A DNA stretch of 64,000 nucleotides from Rariglobus hedericola (GCF_007559335.1 NZ_VMBG01000001.1:1860001-1924000); one strand, 5' to 3'; positions 40,301-49,134 are shown, counted from the stretch's first letter. Translations and numbers: made by a program. Notes: generated from the letters alone by a model not told the origin.

Positions 40301-40748
40301 CAGCACAGACGGCGGCGCCAACTGGTCGCTGGCCGGCACGGTCGCGGCGGGCACCTACAACGTCTATCGCGCGCAAATCATGGCCGCTCCCCAAGCCAAC
40401 GATATCTGGGTGTGCGACGACGGCGTGGCCGGCTCCACCGCCGGCGGTCTCTGGCGCTCCACCAACGGCGGCACCACGTGGTCCGCCAAACTGCCCAACA
40501 TCACCGCGGTCGGACTGGTTTCCTTCGGCAAGCCGCCCGTCGGTTCGTCCTACCTGTATTCCGTGTATTTCTACGGATACTACAACGGCGTGAAAGGCAT
40601 CTACCGCTCCGACAACTACGGATCCACCTGGGTCGCGATGCCCACGTTGCCCACCGATGCCAACATCCAAGGCCTCGCCGGAGACCGCCAGACGCCCGCC
40701 AGCGTCTTCATCGGCACCGGCGGTCGCGGCATGTTCCAAGGCCAGTAA
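37311..40748 (+). CDS. GH74-like beta-propeller protein with inserted permuted CBM96-like domain
   Basis: A secreted 1145-aa protein. Signal peptide to about residue 39. Residues about 40-230 form a beta-rich module (VFEIPAALL, WQWFQLGM). From about residue 235 there are repeated propeller motifs with Asp-box-like forms (STDKGATWTAI, STDSGVTWSKV, TADGGATWSTQ, STDGGANWSLA), the twin-propeller pattern of GH74 xyloglucanases. The blade that ends RDGGLNWTAF (about 714) is interrupted by about 190 residues and resumes at GGRIAISG (about 910). The inserted part matches the CBM96/DNRLRE family in permuted order. Activity on xyloglucan is likely but catalytic Asp residues were not identified. An in-frame start at 37287 is possible. 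Confidence 0.78.
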   Translation: MKLPDTHGPAVPKKIRRLATLSSLCFALAGWGVSTAHALTGTINSNAADAAVNDLAGVTSVSGATSTFCKVGNSSADATQLGVVHVFEIPAALLSDPTQQFDTATYSARLVSLASSTRNADLYGLGYRTSPTVLASDSYVGALDGSATLLKDNFLVPGMSASIQTVSNTTLVAYLNTQLFAARAAGATSAYVFFRTSPESTAGNWQWFQLGMVEGGGSSIPTLAYSSSTIPAPAWVPIPLGGGGWVTGLICDATGTDIYCRTDNGGAFRWVPSTGEWISITDTIVPVTTVNSADLMGIAGLAIDPANSNNLYVAAGGATSSVLHGIYASTDKGATWTAINSSIVVAGNEVPKAFGERLQVDPNNSNILWYGSTQDGLQKGVKSGSTWTWTQIPATSVPFGAVPSGSKAGVSFVAFDKNGGSPIMYVGVYDSTVGGTTGGVYQSTDSGVTWSKVSGVTLSTPARGEVAANGTLYVTANGLVAKMPRGGSLSAITPLAATNYRALAVDPNDSSGNTVYMGLSSGGSNSKIWRTADGGATWSTQSTNFNNALSIAAQEPDGTPSVIGYWFGAISDLLVRPGNSSELWAGDFFGVARSQNAQLLGGPTGNQAIWYRLQKNQEQTISSTLRNAPTGPELMAGLIDVGGFRYNDISHRPYGSYGNAMKNPIDCANVTGLDFSESNNAIWARVSTNNTAGGSTYYGTGSYTRDGGLNWTAFGEIDRKQITMGAAGWQTWDLTTYLATQKAKGINTVTLLISTDQNSSRSTSVVNFASKENATTTIRPYLLVNGATSLAPSHDAQVYANTPTTADTNTTGNIGVSFSYAYLTADQRFSYLKFDLSGVSTITSAVLNLYRQSGTPVGVIYPVGIYACANTTWTETAVTWNTRPYPYASGIGEPNVSGRYLTAAGQNLSGGRIAISGTNPSQLVWLPFKGLSSTPHYSNDCGVTWSPAAGLPSNINGTIDKSNPGYTIQQLAADRLNGNFYLALFGGGGSGNHGIYRSTDGGANWSLAGTVAAGTYNVYRAQIMAAPQANDIWVCDDGVAGSTAGGLWRSTNGGTTWSAKLPNITAVGLVSFGKPPVGSSYLYSVYFYGYYNGVKGIYRSDNYGSTWVAMPTLPTDANIQGLAGDRQTPASVFIGTGGRGMFQGQ
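39456..40031 (+). other. Inserted, circularly permuted CBM96/DNRLRE-like domain within the GH74-like protein
   Basis: Residues about 716-907. The order seen is WQTWDLTTYL (Asp733), FASKENATTTIRPYLLV (to about 783), then SHDAQVY (Asp795), SYLKFDLSGV (about 830) and TTWTETAVTWNTRP (about 873). In the family the DAxV and LKFDLS blocks normally come first and the WDLT and RPxLxV blocks last, so the two halves are swapped. Confidence 0.65.
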
Positions 40749-40798
40749 AAAACGAGAATCAATCGCTTCAGCTGAGCCATAAATTCAGCCTGTAAACG

Positions 40799-40829
40799 AG
40801 CCCGGGGATCTAAAGTCCCCGGGCTTTTT
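40799..40829 (+). terminator. Rho-independent terminator
   Basis: AGCCCGGGGA / TCCCCGGGCT stem with a 7-nt loop, then TTTT. It ends the GH74-like transcript. Confidence 0.85.
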
Positions 40830-40867
40830 CGCGCATCGATCTTCATGCCGCCCGACCTTTTCCGAAA

Positions 40868-40944
40868 CTTCGCGTCCTTCGCTCCCTTCGCGAGACAACT
40901 TCCGGAATTCAGAGTTCAGAGTGGGTCTCGCGAAGGACGCGAAG
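40868..40944. repeat. Degenerate CTTCGCG-unit inverted repeat
   Basis: 40868-40896 is CTTCGCGTCCTTCGC followed by TCCCTTCGC and GAGAC; 40925-40944 is the inverse complement, GTCTCGCGAAGGACGCGAAG. The left arm carries one extra 9-nt unit. It lies between two terminators in the 315-bp gap between convergent genes; I see no other content there. Confidence 0.6.
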
Positions 40945-41008
40945 ACGGCAGCAGGTTCGAACCAACGGGAACGAAACGACCTCCTCGCATCAAGATACCC
41001 GGCCAATA

Positions 41009-41050
41009 AAAAAGGCGTCCGGAAAACCCCTCGGTCTCCCAGACGTCTTT
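41009..41050 (-). terminator. Rho-independent terminator for the large PEP-CTERM gene
   Basis: On the minus strand AAGACGTCTGG pairs with CCGGACGCCTT (two G-U pairs) and is followed by TTTTT. Confidence 0.65.
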
Positions 41051-41063
41051 GCTTCAAAAAAAC

Positions 41064-44009
41064 TCAGCCGCGACGCTTGCGATTGCGCAAGGTTGCACCC
41101 GCGAGCGCAAAGGCACCGGCCATCAACGCATAAGTGGAGGGCTCGGGAACGGCCGAAACACTGAGAGTGCCATTCGACTCGGTGAAGGTGAAGGCGAGTC
41201 CTGCATTGCTGCCTGTCCAGACTCCGCCGGCATTGGAGAACGTCGGAGTGTAGGTGCCCGTCATGACCACGCTCGTGAAACCCGAAGTGTAGGTGCCGCC
41301 GGCACTGAAGAGCTGGAAGCTTTCCCCGCCCACCAATCCGGCAAGACCGGTGGTGTTGATGTTCAGGGTCCCGTTAAATGTCACAGCTCCCGATACGACC
41401 ACTTGGTCAAAGTCTGTGCCCGCCACCGGCGCGCCACCGTTGCGGCTGACGATTTCCAGGTTGGACGTGCTGGCCGAGCCCAGTGCAAGCGCACCCGTGA
41501 TGTTGACGATGCCGGCGCTGTTGCCGGGAGCCAGGACACCGTTGACCGTGACCACCTTGCTACCGCCGATGTTCACCGTGCCGTAGCCCGACAGGGTCTG
41601 GCTGGCGCCAAAGGCAAAGCTGCTCTTTGCGGTGAGATCCAGCGTGCCTTGCGAACCCGATGTGCCAAGGTTGATGACCGTGCTGTTGGCGATAGTTCCG
41701 CTCGACCCCAAGGCCAGCGTGCCGGCCGAGATCGTGGTGGTTCCCGTGTAGGTGTTCGCCCGGGTGAGCGTCTGGGTGCCGCTGCCAGTCTTGGTCAGGC
41801 CGCCTCCGGTTCCCGAGATAACGCCATCATACGTGGTGCTCGTATTATTGCCGCCGGTGGTCAGGGTCGCCGCACCGAGCGTGACATTGCCGCCGTTTGC
41901 TCCACCACCGGCCAATGAGCCGATCGCATTGTTGAACCCGGTGATATCCAGGATAACGCCCGCCGTGTTGGACAAGGTCACCGCCGAGTTGGAGCCAAAC
42001 GCATTGGTTGCCCGGCCGGCCTTGAGCGTGCCGCCGCTGACAGTCGTCACACCTTGGTAGAGATTGTTACCGGTCACCAACATCAAGCCGGCGCCCGACT
42101 TGACCAGGCTTCCATTGGCGCCAGATGTGGTCACAGCTCCACTAAAAAGCAGATCTACCTCGGCGGCACCGTCCGCCACTTGGAATCCGAAATTGGTCCG
42201 GGTGTTTCCCGAAACGACCGCGGTGGAGGAACTGGCATTAATGATGAACGTATTATTGAATCCGTTTCCGGCGACGTTGGGAGCAAAAGATCCGCCGGTC
42301 ATGTTGATCGCGGTATTGTTGACGACGAGCTGATTGCCACCGGTGGCCGCGCCGCCAAAAATAAAAATTCCGCTATTAATGTTCTGCGCTCCCCCGCCGA
42401 AATTCACGGTTCCGTTGCTGTAAATCGTAACGCTTTTGTTGGCGTTAAGGCCAACGATCAAACTGTTGTTCGTGAAAGAAGCAGTGGCTCCTCCCCCAAC
42501 CGCGCCCACCACCAGATTGCCATCAACGGCGCCGGCCACCGTTGCGGTCACGGCGCCTTCATGGATGATGGTATTTCCGGTGAAGGTGTTGTTGGCTCCC
42601 AGTGTCAGCGCGCCCGAGCCGGTCTTGATCAGCGTCAGCGCTCCGGTGTTGTCGGCGATGATGGAGTTGATCGTGATGGCGTTGCTTCCGGCGTTGACGT
42701 AAAAATTAGCCGCTGCCGTGCCTTGTTGCTGGATCAATCCTCCGCCCGAAATGGTCAACAGGCCGGAACCCGCATTCAAAATGCCGTTGGTTTCCAAGTT
42801 GAAAGTCCCCAGTGCCAAAGTCGTCGCACCACCGGTGTAACGGAGCGAATTCATGTTACGCGTGGCGGTGAGAGCGGACGCTCCGCCCAGCGTATTATTC
42901 GCCGTGGCTCCGCTGGCCCAGAGCGTTTCGGCGGATGCCGCGATATTGGCCGCAAGGACATTTCCGTTTGCATCATAGACGGCATAGTCCGTCTGCGACG
43001 TGCTGCTGATGCCTACAGTCGCCCAAGGTCCGATGATCTGCCCGGTGGCGGTCGCGGTGGCGCCCGTCACCACGATTTGGTTGGTGCCCGTGTTCAGACC
43101 ACCACCCGCTCCAAAGGCAACGGTCGATGTCCCGGTCTGCGTGAGGCCGCCCAGCGTCAGCACCTGCGTGCCGCCCTCGTTGGCATGGGTCGAAACGATT
43201 TTCAACTGGCCGCTGGTCAAGGCGACCGCGCCAAGCGTTTCCGCATAAGCCGTGGCGCCACCGCTGGTGTTGGTCACGGTGATGCTGCCACCATTGGAGG
43301 TGATCGCCGCGCTGTCGTTCACCCGGTTCAGCGCAGCCTCCCCGCCGCTGGTATTGGCGAGCGTGATGTTGCCGCCATTGAGCGTAACAGCCGAGGTGCT
43401 CACCAAAGCCTGATTGTTGGCGGAGAGTGACAGGGTCGTGCCGTTGCCGATCGTGGTTGCGCCCGACCACCCGGCGGTCGAAGTGCCGTTGAGATTCAAT
43501 GTGCCCGCCGTGAAAACACCCGCGCTGTCGCTCGAACGACTGAGCGAAACGCTGCCCGTGCCGCCGACCGCGCCCGTGATGGTTGCCGCGGCGACACCGC
43601 CCAAATCGATCGCGCTGTCAGAACCGAAGGTCAACGCGTTGACGCTGGCGTCGAGCATGTAGCCGGTCGTCCTGAACTGCAGTCCGCCGACGGTGATAGG
43701 AGCGGTGAGTGAAACCGTTCCTGCCGTCGGGCCCCAAAAAACGGCCGTGTTGGTTCCATTGGTCCAAGTGGTATCGATCGTGCCGGAACCGGACCACCAA
43801 TTGCCAAGCAAAGTATCCCAGTTGCCAGAGCCTCCCAGTCCCGTGCCTGCCGTAATGCTGTTGCCGGTGCCAGCCGCATCGCTGTCCCAATAAAGCGACG
43901 CCGCATGAACGAACGGTGAAGATGAAAAAGCGGAGAGAACGGCGAGGCCTAAAACGGACGCAGACTTAAACGGGCGAAGACGCATGCGATGGCAATGGAG
44001 TGCTTTCAT
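41064..44009 (-). CDS. Large PEP-CTERM protein with autotransporter-associated beta-strand repeats
   Basis: A 981-aa secreted surface protein. Signal peptide at about residues 1-37 (ending PFVHA). The body is low-complexity Gly/Asn/Thr/Ser beta-helix with several passenger-associated repeats, for example LIKTGSGALTLGANNTFTG and GGLTKTGSGTQTLTRANTYTG. The C-terminus is a PEP-CTERM signal: SAVPEPSTYALMAG, a hydrophobic helix and RNRKRRG. It has no outer-membrane barrel, so export is by the exosortase route. The ATG at 44009 starts the signal peptide; the frame is open to 44168 but without a signal. A perfect 18-bp palindrome lies 119 nt upstream. Confidence 0.85.
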   Translation of the reverse strand: MKALHCHRMRLRPFKSASVLGLAVLSAFSSSPFVHAASLYWDSDAAGTGNSITAGTGLGGSGNWDTLLGNWWSGSGTIDTTWTNGTNTAVFWGPTAGTVSLTAPITVGGLQFRTTGYMLDASVNALTFGSDSAIDLGGVAAATITGAVGGTGSVSLSRSSDSAGVFTAGTLNLNGTSTAGWSGATTIGNGTTLSLSANNQALVSTSAVTLNGGNITLANTSGGEAALNRVNDSAAITSNGGSITVTNTSGGATAYAETLGAVALTSGQLKIVSTHANEGGTQVLTLGGLTQTGTSTVAFGAGGGLNTGTNQIVVTGATATATGQIIGPWATVGISSTSQTDYAVYDANGNVLAANIAASAETLWASGATANNTLGGASALTATRNMNSLRYTGGATTLALGTFNLETNGILNAGSGLLTISGGGLIQQQGTAAANFYVNAGSNAITINSIIADNTGALTLIKTGSGALTLGANNTFTGNTIIHEGAVTATVAGAVDGNLVVGAVGGGATASFTNNSLIVGLNANKSVTIYSNGTVNFGGGAQNINSGIFIFGGAATGGNQLVVNNTAINMTGGSFAPNVAGNGFNNTFIINASSSTAVVSGNTRTNFGFQVADGAAEVDLLFSGAVTTSGANGSLVKSGAGLMLVTGNNLYQGVTTVSGGTLKAGRATNAFGSNSAVTLSNTAGVILDITGFNNAIGSLAGGGANGGNVTLGAATLTTGGNNTSTTYDGVISGTGGGLTKTGSGTQTLTRANTYTGTTTISAGTLALGSSGTIANSTVINLGTSGSQGTLDLTAKSSFAFGASQTLSGYGTVNIGGSKVVTVNGVLAPGNSAGIVNITGALALGSASTSNLEIVSRNGGAPVAGTDFDQVVVSGAVTFNGTLNINTTGLAGLVGGESFQLFSAGGTYTSGFTSVVMTGTYTPTFSNAGGVWTGSNAGLAFTFTESNGTLSVSAVPEPSTYALMAGAFALAGATLRNRKRRG

Positions 44010-44128
44010 GATTTTACGACGTTGAGGTAGGGGCGGGTAACGAGCACGGAGCTCACTTATACGCCAACCCAGTGCCTCTCCGTCCGGAAAGCACCACGGC
44101 GAAGCAACTCGTCGCGGCGTTTCTAATA

Positions 44129-44146
44129 AAATTGACCGGTCAATTT
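44129..44146. promoter_or_regulatory. Perfect 18-bp palindromic operator candidate
   Basis: AAATTGACCGGTCAATTT is its own inverse complement, with the central CG typical for LacI-type operators. It lies between the large PEP-CTERM gene it precedes and the regulator gene that ends 23 nt away. Confidence 0.6.
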
Positions 44147-44168
44147 CCCGGCCTCGCCACCCATGCAC

Positions 44169-46022
44169 TCAGCCCTTGCGTGGCTTGACGATCGTGACCG
44201 CCAGCATCCCCAGCGTGGTCGGCACCGTCGGATCGGCAGTGATTTCCAGATGCGTGACCAGCCGCTTCGGAAACGGATTGATCCACTCTAACGTGTAGAG
44301 AAACACATGGCGTTTAACCGGGCCGTCGCCGTCGTCCAGCAAGGGAACCATGCGCGAATGCGGAAAGTCCACATGGGGGAAATCCGACCACCAGTCTTGG
44401 ATGTTCGCGTTCGCCGCCGCCGCGGTTTCAGCGAGGTGCTCGTCATTTTTTTGCCGGCCGAGACCGACCAGCGGCACCGTGCCCAGCGGTCCCTTCGCGC
44501 CGTGAAACGTGTAGCGGGCAAACGGCTCCAACGGCTTCGCATAACCACAGCCATGCAAAATATAAACCGCTTCCACGTGAACCCCGATCGGGATGCACAG
44601 TTTGCCGGGCAACGTGCGCGCATTCCCCGTTTGATTGATCGCCGAACGAAAAACCACCGCCCCCATGTCGGTGCGTTTTGAACCGCCGAGAATCTCAAAC
44701 GGCACGCCGTGAATTTCCCGCTTACCCGAAGGCAGACTGAGCAAAGGCAGATCGCCCAGCCACCCGCGTCGGAATCGCAGCGGACGATTGGCGAACGGCC
44801 GCAGATCAACCGAGGCAAAACGCGGACGCTCCGCCAGCGACGCCTTCGCCGCGAGTGAATACGGACGTCGGATCGCTTGCTCCAAGTCCGCCAAAGACTC
44901 GCGCACGCCCGCCGGTGTAACCGGTTCGCTGCCCACCGTGTCGGCGACCGGCCGGGCAACACCCGCCCGCGCAGCCGTGGACTCCCGCAGCTGGAGGCGC
45001 GGCATCACCTGCAAGACGGCCGGAGGTGGCAACACGCCGACCCGCTCAATCATTCGCATTTCGCGTTGCAACAGATCGAAGGTCATCTCGATCCAGAGCG
45101 TCATGTCGATGCTGGCGGAGGTGATCCGCGGCTGCACCGTTTGCAGACTTGGCGCGTTGCCCACTGCGAAAATCGAGAGGCCGTCCGGCACGCGACGTCC
45201 CTTGCGCGCCAATTCTCCCAACAGCCGTTGCAACTCGCTCCGGTGACTGATGCGCACCACCAGCCCGGTGACCGCCCGCCACTCGCCCGCCAAGACATCC
45301 GACAAGGCATCAACATCGGACCGGCTGCTCAGCCAGGAAAAATCATGGCGAATGCGGTCGTTCGAACTCTCCCGCTGATTATCCGCGCAACACCGGCGCC
45401 AACAGGCTCTCACCGCACTGTCATCCTCGCACACCAGCGCCAGCTCCTGATGCCCCAAACCCGTCAGATGCTTCACTCCCAATTCAATGCCATGCTCCAC
45501 GCTACCCGTGATGGAGGACAACTCATCGCCCACCCGTGAATTGCTCACGACCGGAATGCCATGCTTCGCCAACTGCCGCGCCGCCGGCACCCAAGATTCC
45601 TGGCCGGGCGCGGAAGGCGGATCGCAGATCACTCCGCCCACTCCCGACCGGTCGAGTTGATAAAGCAGCGCCGCCGCTTCCTCGGTGGATTCCCATGTAT
45701 GCACCGTTAAATCGATCTGACGATCGCGCGCGATGCGCCGATACGCAGCCAGATATTCCGAACGCCGCGATACCACCAGATGGCAGGCCGGCCGAACGGG
45801 CACACGCACGGCTCCGGCTAGAAAATTCTTGTAGCCCTGCCGCTCCACGCGTCCTTCCGCAATGCAGAGCGCCATCGCGCGGTTGAGCGCATAAAGGCTC
45901 ACATCCAGAGTGCGCGCGAGGCTGCGTTCGGACGGCAGCCGGTCGCCCGCCTTGACGTGTGCAGCCACGATCCAGTCGGTCAGGCGTTTGGTTGCTTCGG
46001 TCGCGAGTTGGGCGGTTGCCAT
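44169..46022 (-). CDS. GntR-type HTH / LacI-type sensor regulator fused to a C-terminal beta-rich domain
   Basis: A 617-aa regulator of unusual length. Residues about 5-70 are a GntR winged helix (VKAGDRLPSERSLARTLDVS, then AEGRVERQG). Residues about 78-350 follow a LacI/periplasmic-binding effector domain (GVGGVICDPP, KHLTGLGHQELALVCEDD, PRITSASIDMTLW), ending PRLQLREST as these domains usually do. After a linker, residues about 390-617 are an extra domain with GVPFEILGG, LCIPIGVHVEAVYILHGCGYA, NIQDWW and LEWINPFP, a pattern I associate with beta-sandwich domains in secreted planctomycete and verrucomicrobial glycan proteins. It has no signal peptide, so it acts in the cytoplasm. Likely targets are the PEP-CTERM gene downstream and the divergent hydrolase at 46306. 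Confidence 0.75.
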   Translation of the reverse strand: MATAQLATEATKRLTDWIVAAHVKAGDRLPSERSLARTLDVSLYALNRAMALCIAEGRVERQGYKNFLAGAVRVPVRPACHLVVSRRSEYLAAYRRIARDRQIDLTVHTWESTEEAAALLYQLDRSGVGGVICDPPSAPGQESWVPAARQLAKHGIPVVSNSRVGDELSSITGSVEHGIELGVKHLTGLGHQELALVCEDDSAVRACWRRCCADNQRESSNDRIRHDFSWLSSRSDVDALSDVLAGEWRAVTGLVVRISHRSELQRLLGELARKGRRVPDGLSIFAVGNAPSLQTVQPRITSASIDMTLWIEMTFDLLQREMRMIERVGVLPPPAVLQVMPRLQLRESTAARAGVARPVADTVGSEPVTPAGVRESLADLEQAIRRPYSLAAKASLAERPRFASVDLRPFANRPLRFRRGWLGDLPLLSLPSGKREIHGVPFEILGGSKRTDMGAVVFRSAINQTGNARTLPGKLCIPIGVHVEAVYILHGCGYAKPLEPFARYTFHGAKGPLGTVPLVGLGRQKNDEHLAETAAAANANIQDWWSDFPHVDFPHSRMVPLLDDGDGPVKRHVFLYTLEWINPFPKRLVTHLEITADPTVPTTLGMLAVTIVKPRKG

Positions 46023-46305
46023 TCGATGAAGGGGTAAAAACTACACAGGCTTACAATCCGTGTTTACTGCGAGAAACTCATCATCCGTCGCAACTCAAAT
46101 GTCATTGGAACCCGGCAGGACACGTCCAATGCCCCACTCCATCGCCCACGCAAAGGCTGTTCCCACTCTTCGCTCTTCGTAAGGCGTCCGCATGCATGGC
46201 CTCGCTGATCACGCTCGTCGCCACGAAGAAACGAAATGATCCCTTTTCAGCCCGCGCCCGCGCCGAGGTTGCCACGACGGGCCGTGACGGATTTGCTCGG
46301 CCGAT

Positions 46306-48984
46306 ATGCGATGGATACCCCTCTTCGTGATGTTGGTGGCGTGGGTGAGCCCGGTTTTTTCAGCGTGGGTCTGGGTCGAGGGCGAGCAGGCGACCCGGAC
46401 CAATATCGGCCGGCATCCGTGGTATGCGGGACAGGTCAAAACAGACCAGTTGTCAGGCGGAAATTTTCTGGCCCATTTCGATGCGGATAAAGCGGGCGAG
46501 GCGACCTACGAGGTGCAGATAGCGGAAGCCGGCACTTACACGCTGTGGCTGCGGGCCAACCCCGTGCAAAGCTCGATGACCTGTTCGATCGACGGCGCGG
46601 CTCCGGTGCCGGTTGATTTCAAACGAAACCAAAGCGGCAACACCAACATCGCCGCCAACGATGCGCCGGATCTTCGTTTTCTGGCCTGGTGCGAGGTCGG
46701 TCAATTCCCACTCAAGGCCGGCCCGCACAGCCTGCGTTTTGTGATGAACAGCGCCAACAGTCACCACGGGGCGATCGATTGTTTTGTGCTCACGACCGAA
46801 CCCTTTGCGCCGAATGGCCTCATGAAGCCCGATCAACTCGCCGCTTACACCAAGGAACTGGCCGCCGCCAACGCCGGTTGGATTCCGTGGATCGCCAAGC
46901 CCGACGACTTCAAGGCGAGTGCGATCGACCTTCGTTTTCTCAACGAAACGTTCGCCGGTGAAAACGGCCGGATCATCGCACGCGGCGAACAGTTCATTCA
47001 TGCCGCGAACGGACAACCGGTGCGATTTTGGGGCGTGAACGGCCCGCCTCACGATATGGCGGGAGCCGATCTGGAGACGTGTGCACGCATGATGGCCAAG
47101 CATGGCGTGAACCTGGTTCGCATCCACGGGGCGCTGTTTGACGCGAAGACCGGCGCGATCCAGCCGGACGAAATCAAGCGGCGCCAGGCCGTCGTCGCGG
47201 CCATGGGCAAGGAAGGCATCTACTCGCTGCTCTCGATTTACTTCCCCTTGTGGATGACTCCGGAAAACGGGCCCGGCTGGCGCGAGGGTTACGACGGAAA
47301 ACAGCATCCGTTCGCGTTGCTCTACTTTGAGCCCGGGTTTCAGGCGCTGTATCAAAGCTGGTGGCGCGAGTTGTTGATCCAGCCCGATGCCAGCGGAAAG
47401 CGGTTGGTGGACGATCCGGCGATCATGGCGCTGGAACTGGTGAACGAAGATTCGTTCTTTTTCTGGACGTTTAAATACGACGCCGTGCCCGCTCCGCAGA
47501 TGCGCAAGCTGGAAGCCTTGTTCGGTGACTGGGCGAAACGAAAGCACGGCTCGCTGGAAAAGGCCCTCGCCGCGTGGAACGGGCTGCGCGACGAACACGA
47601 CGATGTGGCCGGCGGTCGTTTGGGTTTTCGTCCGCTCTACGAGATGTTTACGCGCAAAACTCCACGTGACCAGGATACCGCGGCGTTCCTCCTGGAGACA
47701 CAGCGTAAATTTTATGCGGACACGGTGAGCTTTCTGCGCGGGCTCGGTTACAAAGGCATGATCACGGCTTCGAACTGGATCACCGCCAACGACGACGTTC
47801 TGGGCCCTCTGGAAAAATTCAGCTACATGCCGGGCGACTTCGTGGATCACCACGGCTACTTCGGCAGCAATCACCGCGGCAACGAATCGGCGTGGTCGAT
47901 TCGCACGGGACACACCTATTCAGACGTGAGCGCATTGCGGTTCGATGCGGAGAAGCCGGGCGCGTCCAGGCAGTTTCGGCATCCCGCGATGGACCCGATG
48001 TATAACGGTCGGCCCTCGACGATCTCCGAGACTACGTGGAACCGGCCGAACCGGTATCGCGGGGAGGCACCGTTGTTTTACGCAGTCTATGGCGCGTTGC
48101 AGGACACGGATGCCGTCATGCACTTCGCCCTCGATAGCGGCACGTGGAGCGTGAAGCCGGGATTCTTCATGCAACCGTGGACGCTGATGTCGCCCACGCA
48201 GATGGGACAGTTTCCCGCCGCCGCCCTGATTTATCGGCAGGGATTGATCAGGACAGGCGACCTGATGGCCGACCTGCCGCTGAAACTCACGGATGCGTTG
48301 GCGTTGAAAGGTTCGAAACTGGTGCAACAGGCCAACCTCGACGAACTGCGCAAGACCGACGTGAAGAAGGCCGGCGGTGAATCCGCCGACACCGGTATCG
48401 ACCCGCTGATCCACTGGGTCGGACGCACCAATATCCGCATCGACGACAAAGGCGGCCCCGCAGTGATCAAGGACACGGCGCCGTTTATTGATCGTGGTGC
48501 GCAGACGGTGTTGAGCTCCACGCGCGAGGTGAAACTGGATTATGGCAAAGGCGTGCTCTATCTCAACGCACCCGCCGCTCAAGGGGTCAGCGGCAACCTC
48601 AAGCTCGCGGGCTCGGTGGCGTTGCGCGACATCGTGATGGAGTCGGAGTTGGAGCTGGGACAGATCGTGGCGGTATCGCTGGACGGACGTCCGTTGGCGG
48701 AGTCGGGTAAAATTTTGGTGCAAGCAATGACCGAGGAAAAGCCGACGGATTTCGCCACCGAGCCAGCCAGTGACGGCGTGAAGCGTATCACTAACCTCGG
48801 TCACGATCCCTGGTTGATTCGGGAGATTCAGGGAACGCTGCGCTTCAAACGGACAGACGCAGCCCGGCTCAAGGTGACGGCCCTGGACATCAACGGTTAT
48901 CCGCTCGCTGTCCGCGGCGCGACAACTACGGCCGATCAATTCAAGCTCCTGCCCGGAGTGGTGTATTACCTGATTGAGAGGTAA
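46306..48984 (+). CDS. Secreted GH5-like (clan GH-A) glycoside hydrolase
   Basis: An 892-aa enzyme with a signal peptide (about residues 1-20). Residues about 21-165 form a beta-sandwich like CBM35-type modules (VWVEGEQATRTNIG, AGTYTLWLRAN, GPHSLRFVMN). The TIM barrel begins about residue 205, with VRFWGVN, HGVNLVRIHG, a likely acid/base Glu in MALELVNEDSFF and a candidate nucleophile Glu in TISETTWNRP. The C-terminal part is beta-rich. Family membership within clan GH-A is uncertain. It is divergent from the GntR/LacI fusion gene across a 283-bp gap that contains CATTGGA and TCCAATG 15 nt apart (46103-46131) and nothing else I can name. Confidence 0.72.
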   Translation: MRWIPLFVMLVAWVSPVFSAWVWVEGEQATRTNIGRHPWYAGQVKTDQLSGGNFLAHFDADKAGEATYEVQIAEAGTYTLWLRANPVQSSMTCSIDGAAPVPVDFKRNQSGNTNIAANDAPDLRFLAWCEVGQFPLKAGPHSLRFVMNSANSHHGAIDCFVLTTEPFAPNGLMKPDQLAAYTKELAAANAGWIPWIAKPDDFKASAIDLRFLNETFAGENGRIIARGEQFIHAANGQPVRFWGVNGPPHDMAGADLETCARMMAKHGVNLVRIHGALFDAKTGAIQPDEIKRRQAVVAAMGKEGIYSLLSIYFPLWMTPENGPGWREGYDGKQHPFALLYFEPGFQALYQSWWRELLIQPDASGKRLVDDPAIMALELVNEDSFFFWTFKYDAVPAPQMRKLEALFGDWAKRKHGSLEKALAAWNGLRDEHDDVAGGRLGFRPLYEMFTRKTPRDQDTAAFLLETQRKFYADTVSFLRGLGYKGMITASNWITANDDVLGPLEKFSYMPGDFVDHHGYFGSNHRGNESAWSIRTGHTYSDVSALRFDAEKPGASRQFRHPAMDPMYNGRPSTISETTWNRPNRYRGEAPLFYAVYGALQDTDAVMHFALDSGTWSVKPGFFMQPWTLMSPTQMGQFPAAALIYRQGLIRTGDLMADLPLKLTDALALKGSKLVQQANLDELRKTDVKKAGGESADTGIDPLIHWVGRTNIRIDDKGGPAVIKDTAPFIDRGAQTVLSSTREVKLDYGKGVLYLNAPAAQGVSGNLKLAGSVALRDIVMESELELGQIVAVSLDGRPLAESGKILVQAMTEEKPTDFATEPASDGVKRITNLGHDPWLIREIQGTLRFKRTDAARLKVTALDINGYPLAVRGATTTADQFKLLPGVVYYLIER

Positions 48985-49134
48985 CAGCTCGGCCGCGAAG
49001 TGCCGATAATCGTGCCCGGCCTTCGAGGCCGACAAGCGACGATTCTTCCGATCAACGGCTACGACCGCAGGATCTTTTCAATCGCCTTACCCTTCGCCAA
49101 CTCGACCGCATCCTGTTTTTTATTCATTACCGCA

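Noticed and set aside
41009-41050. Small RNA gene in the 315-bp gap after the GH74-like gene
   Set aside because: The structures there are explained by two convergent terminators and the CTTCGCG inverted repeat; no promoter is seen.
42054-43430. 458-codon plus-strand frame opposite the large PEP-CTERM gene
   Set aside because: It is the shadow of a repetitive Gly/Thr/Asn beta-repeat gene and has no recognisable domain.
49059-49127. 22-codon frame ELAKGKAIEKILRS after the AraC gene
   Set aside because: It looks protein-like but is very short and lacks a ribosome binding site or any match I can name, so it is not listed as a gene.
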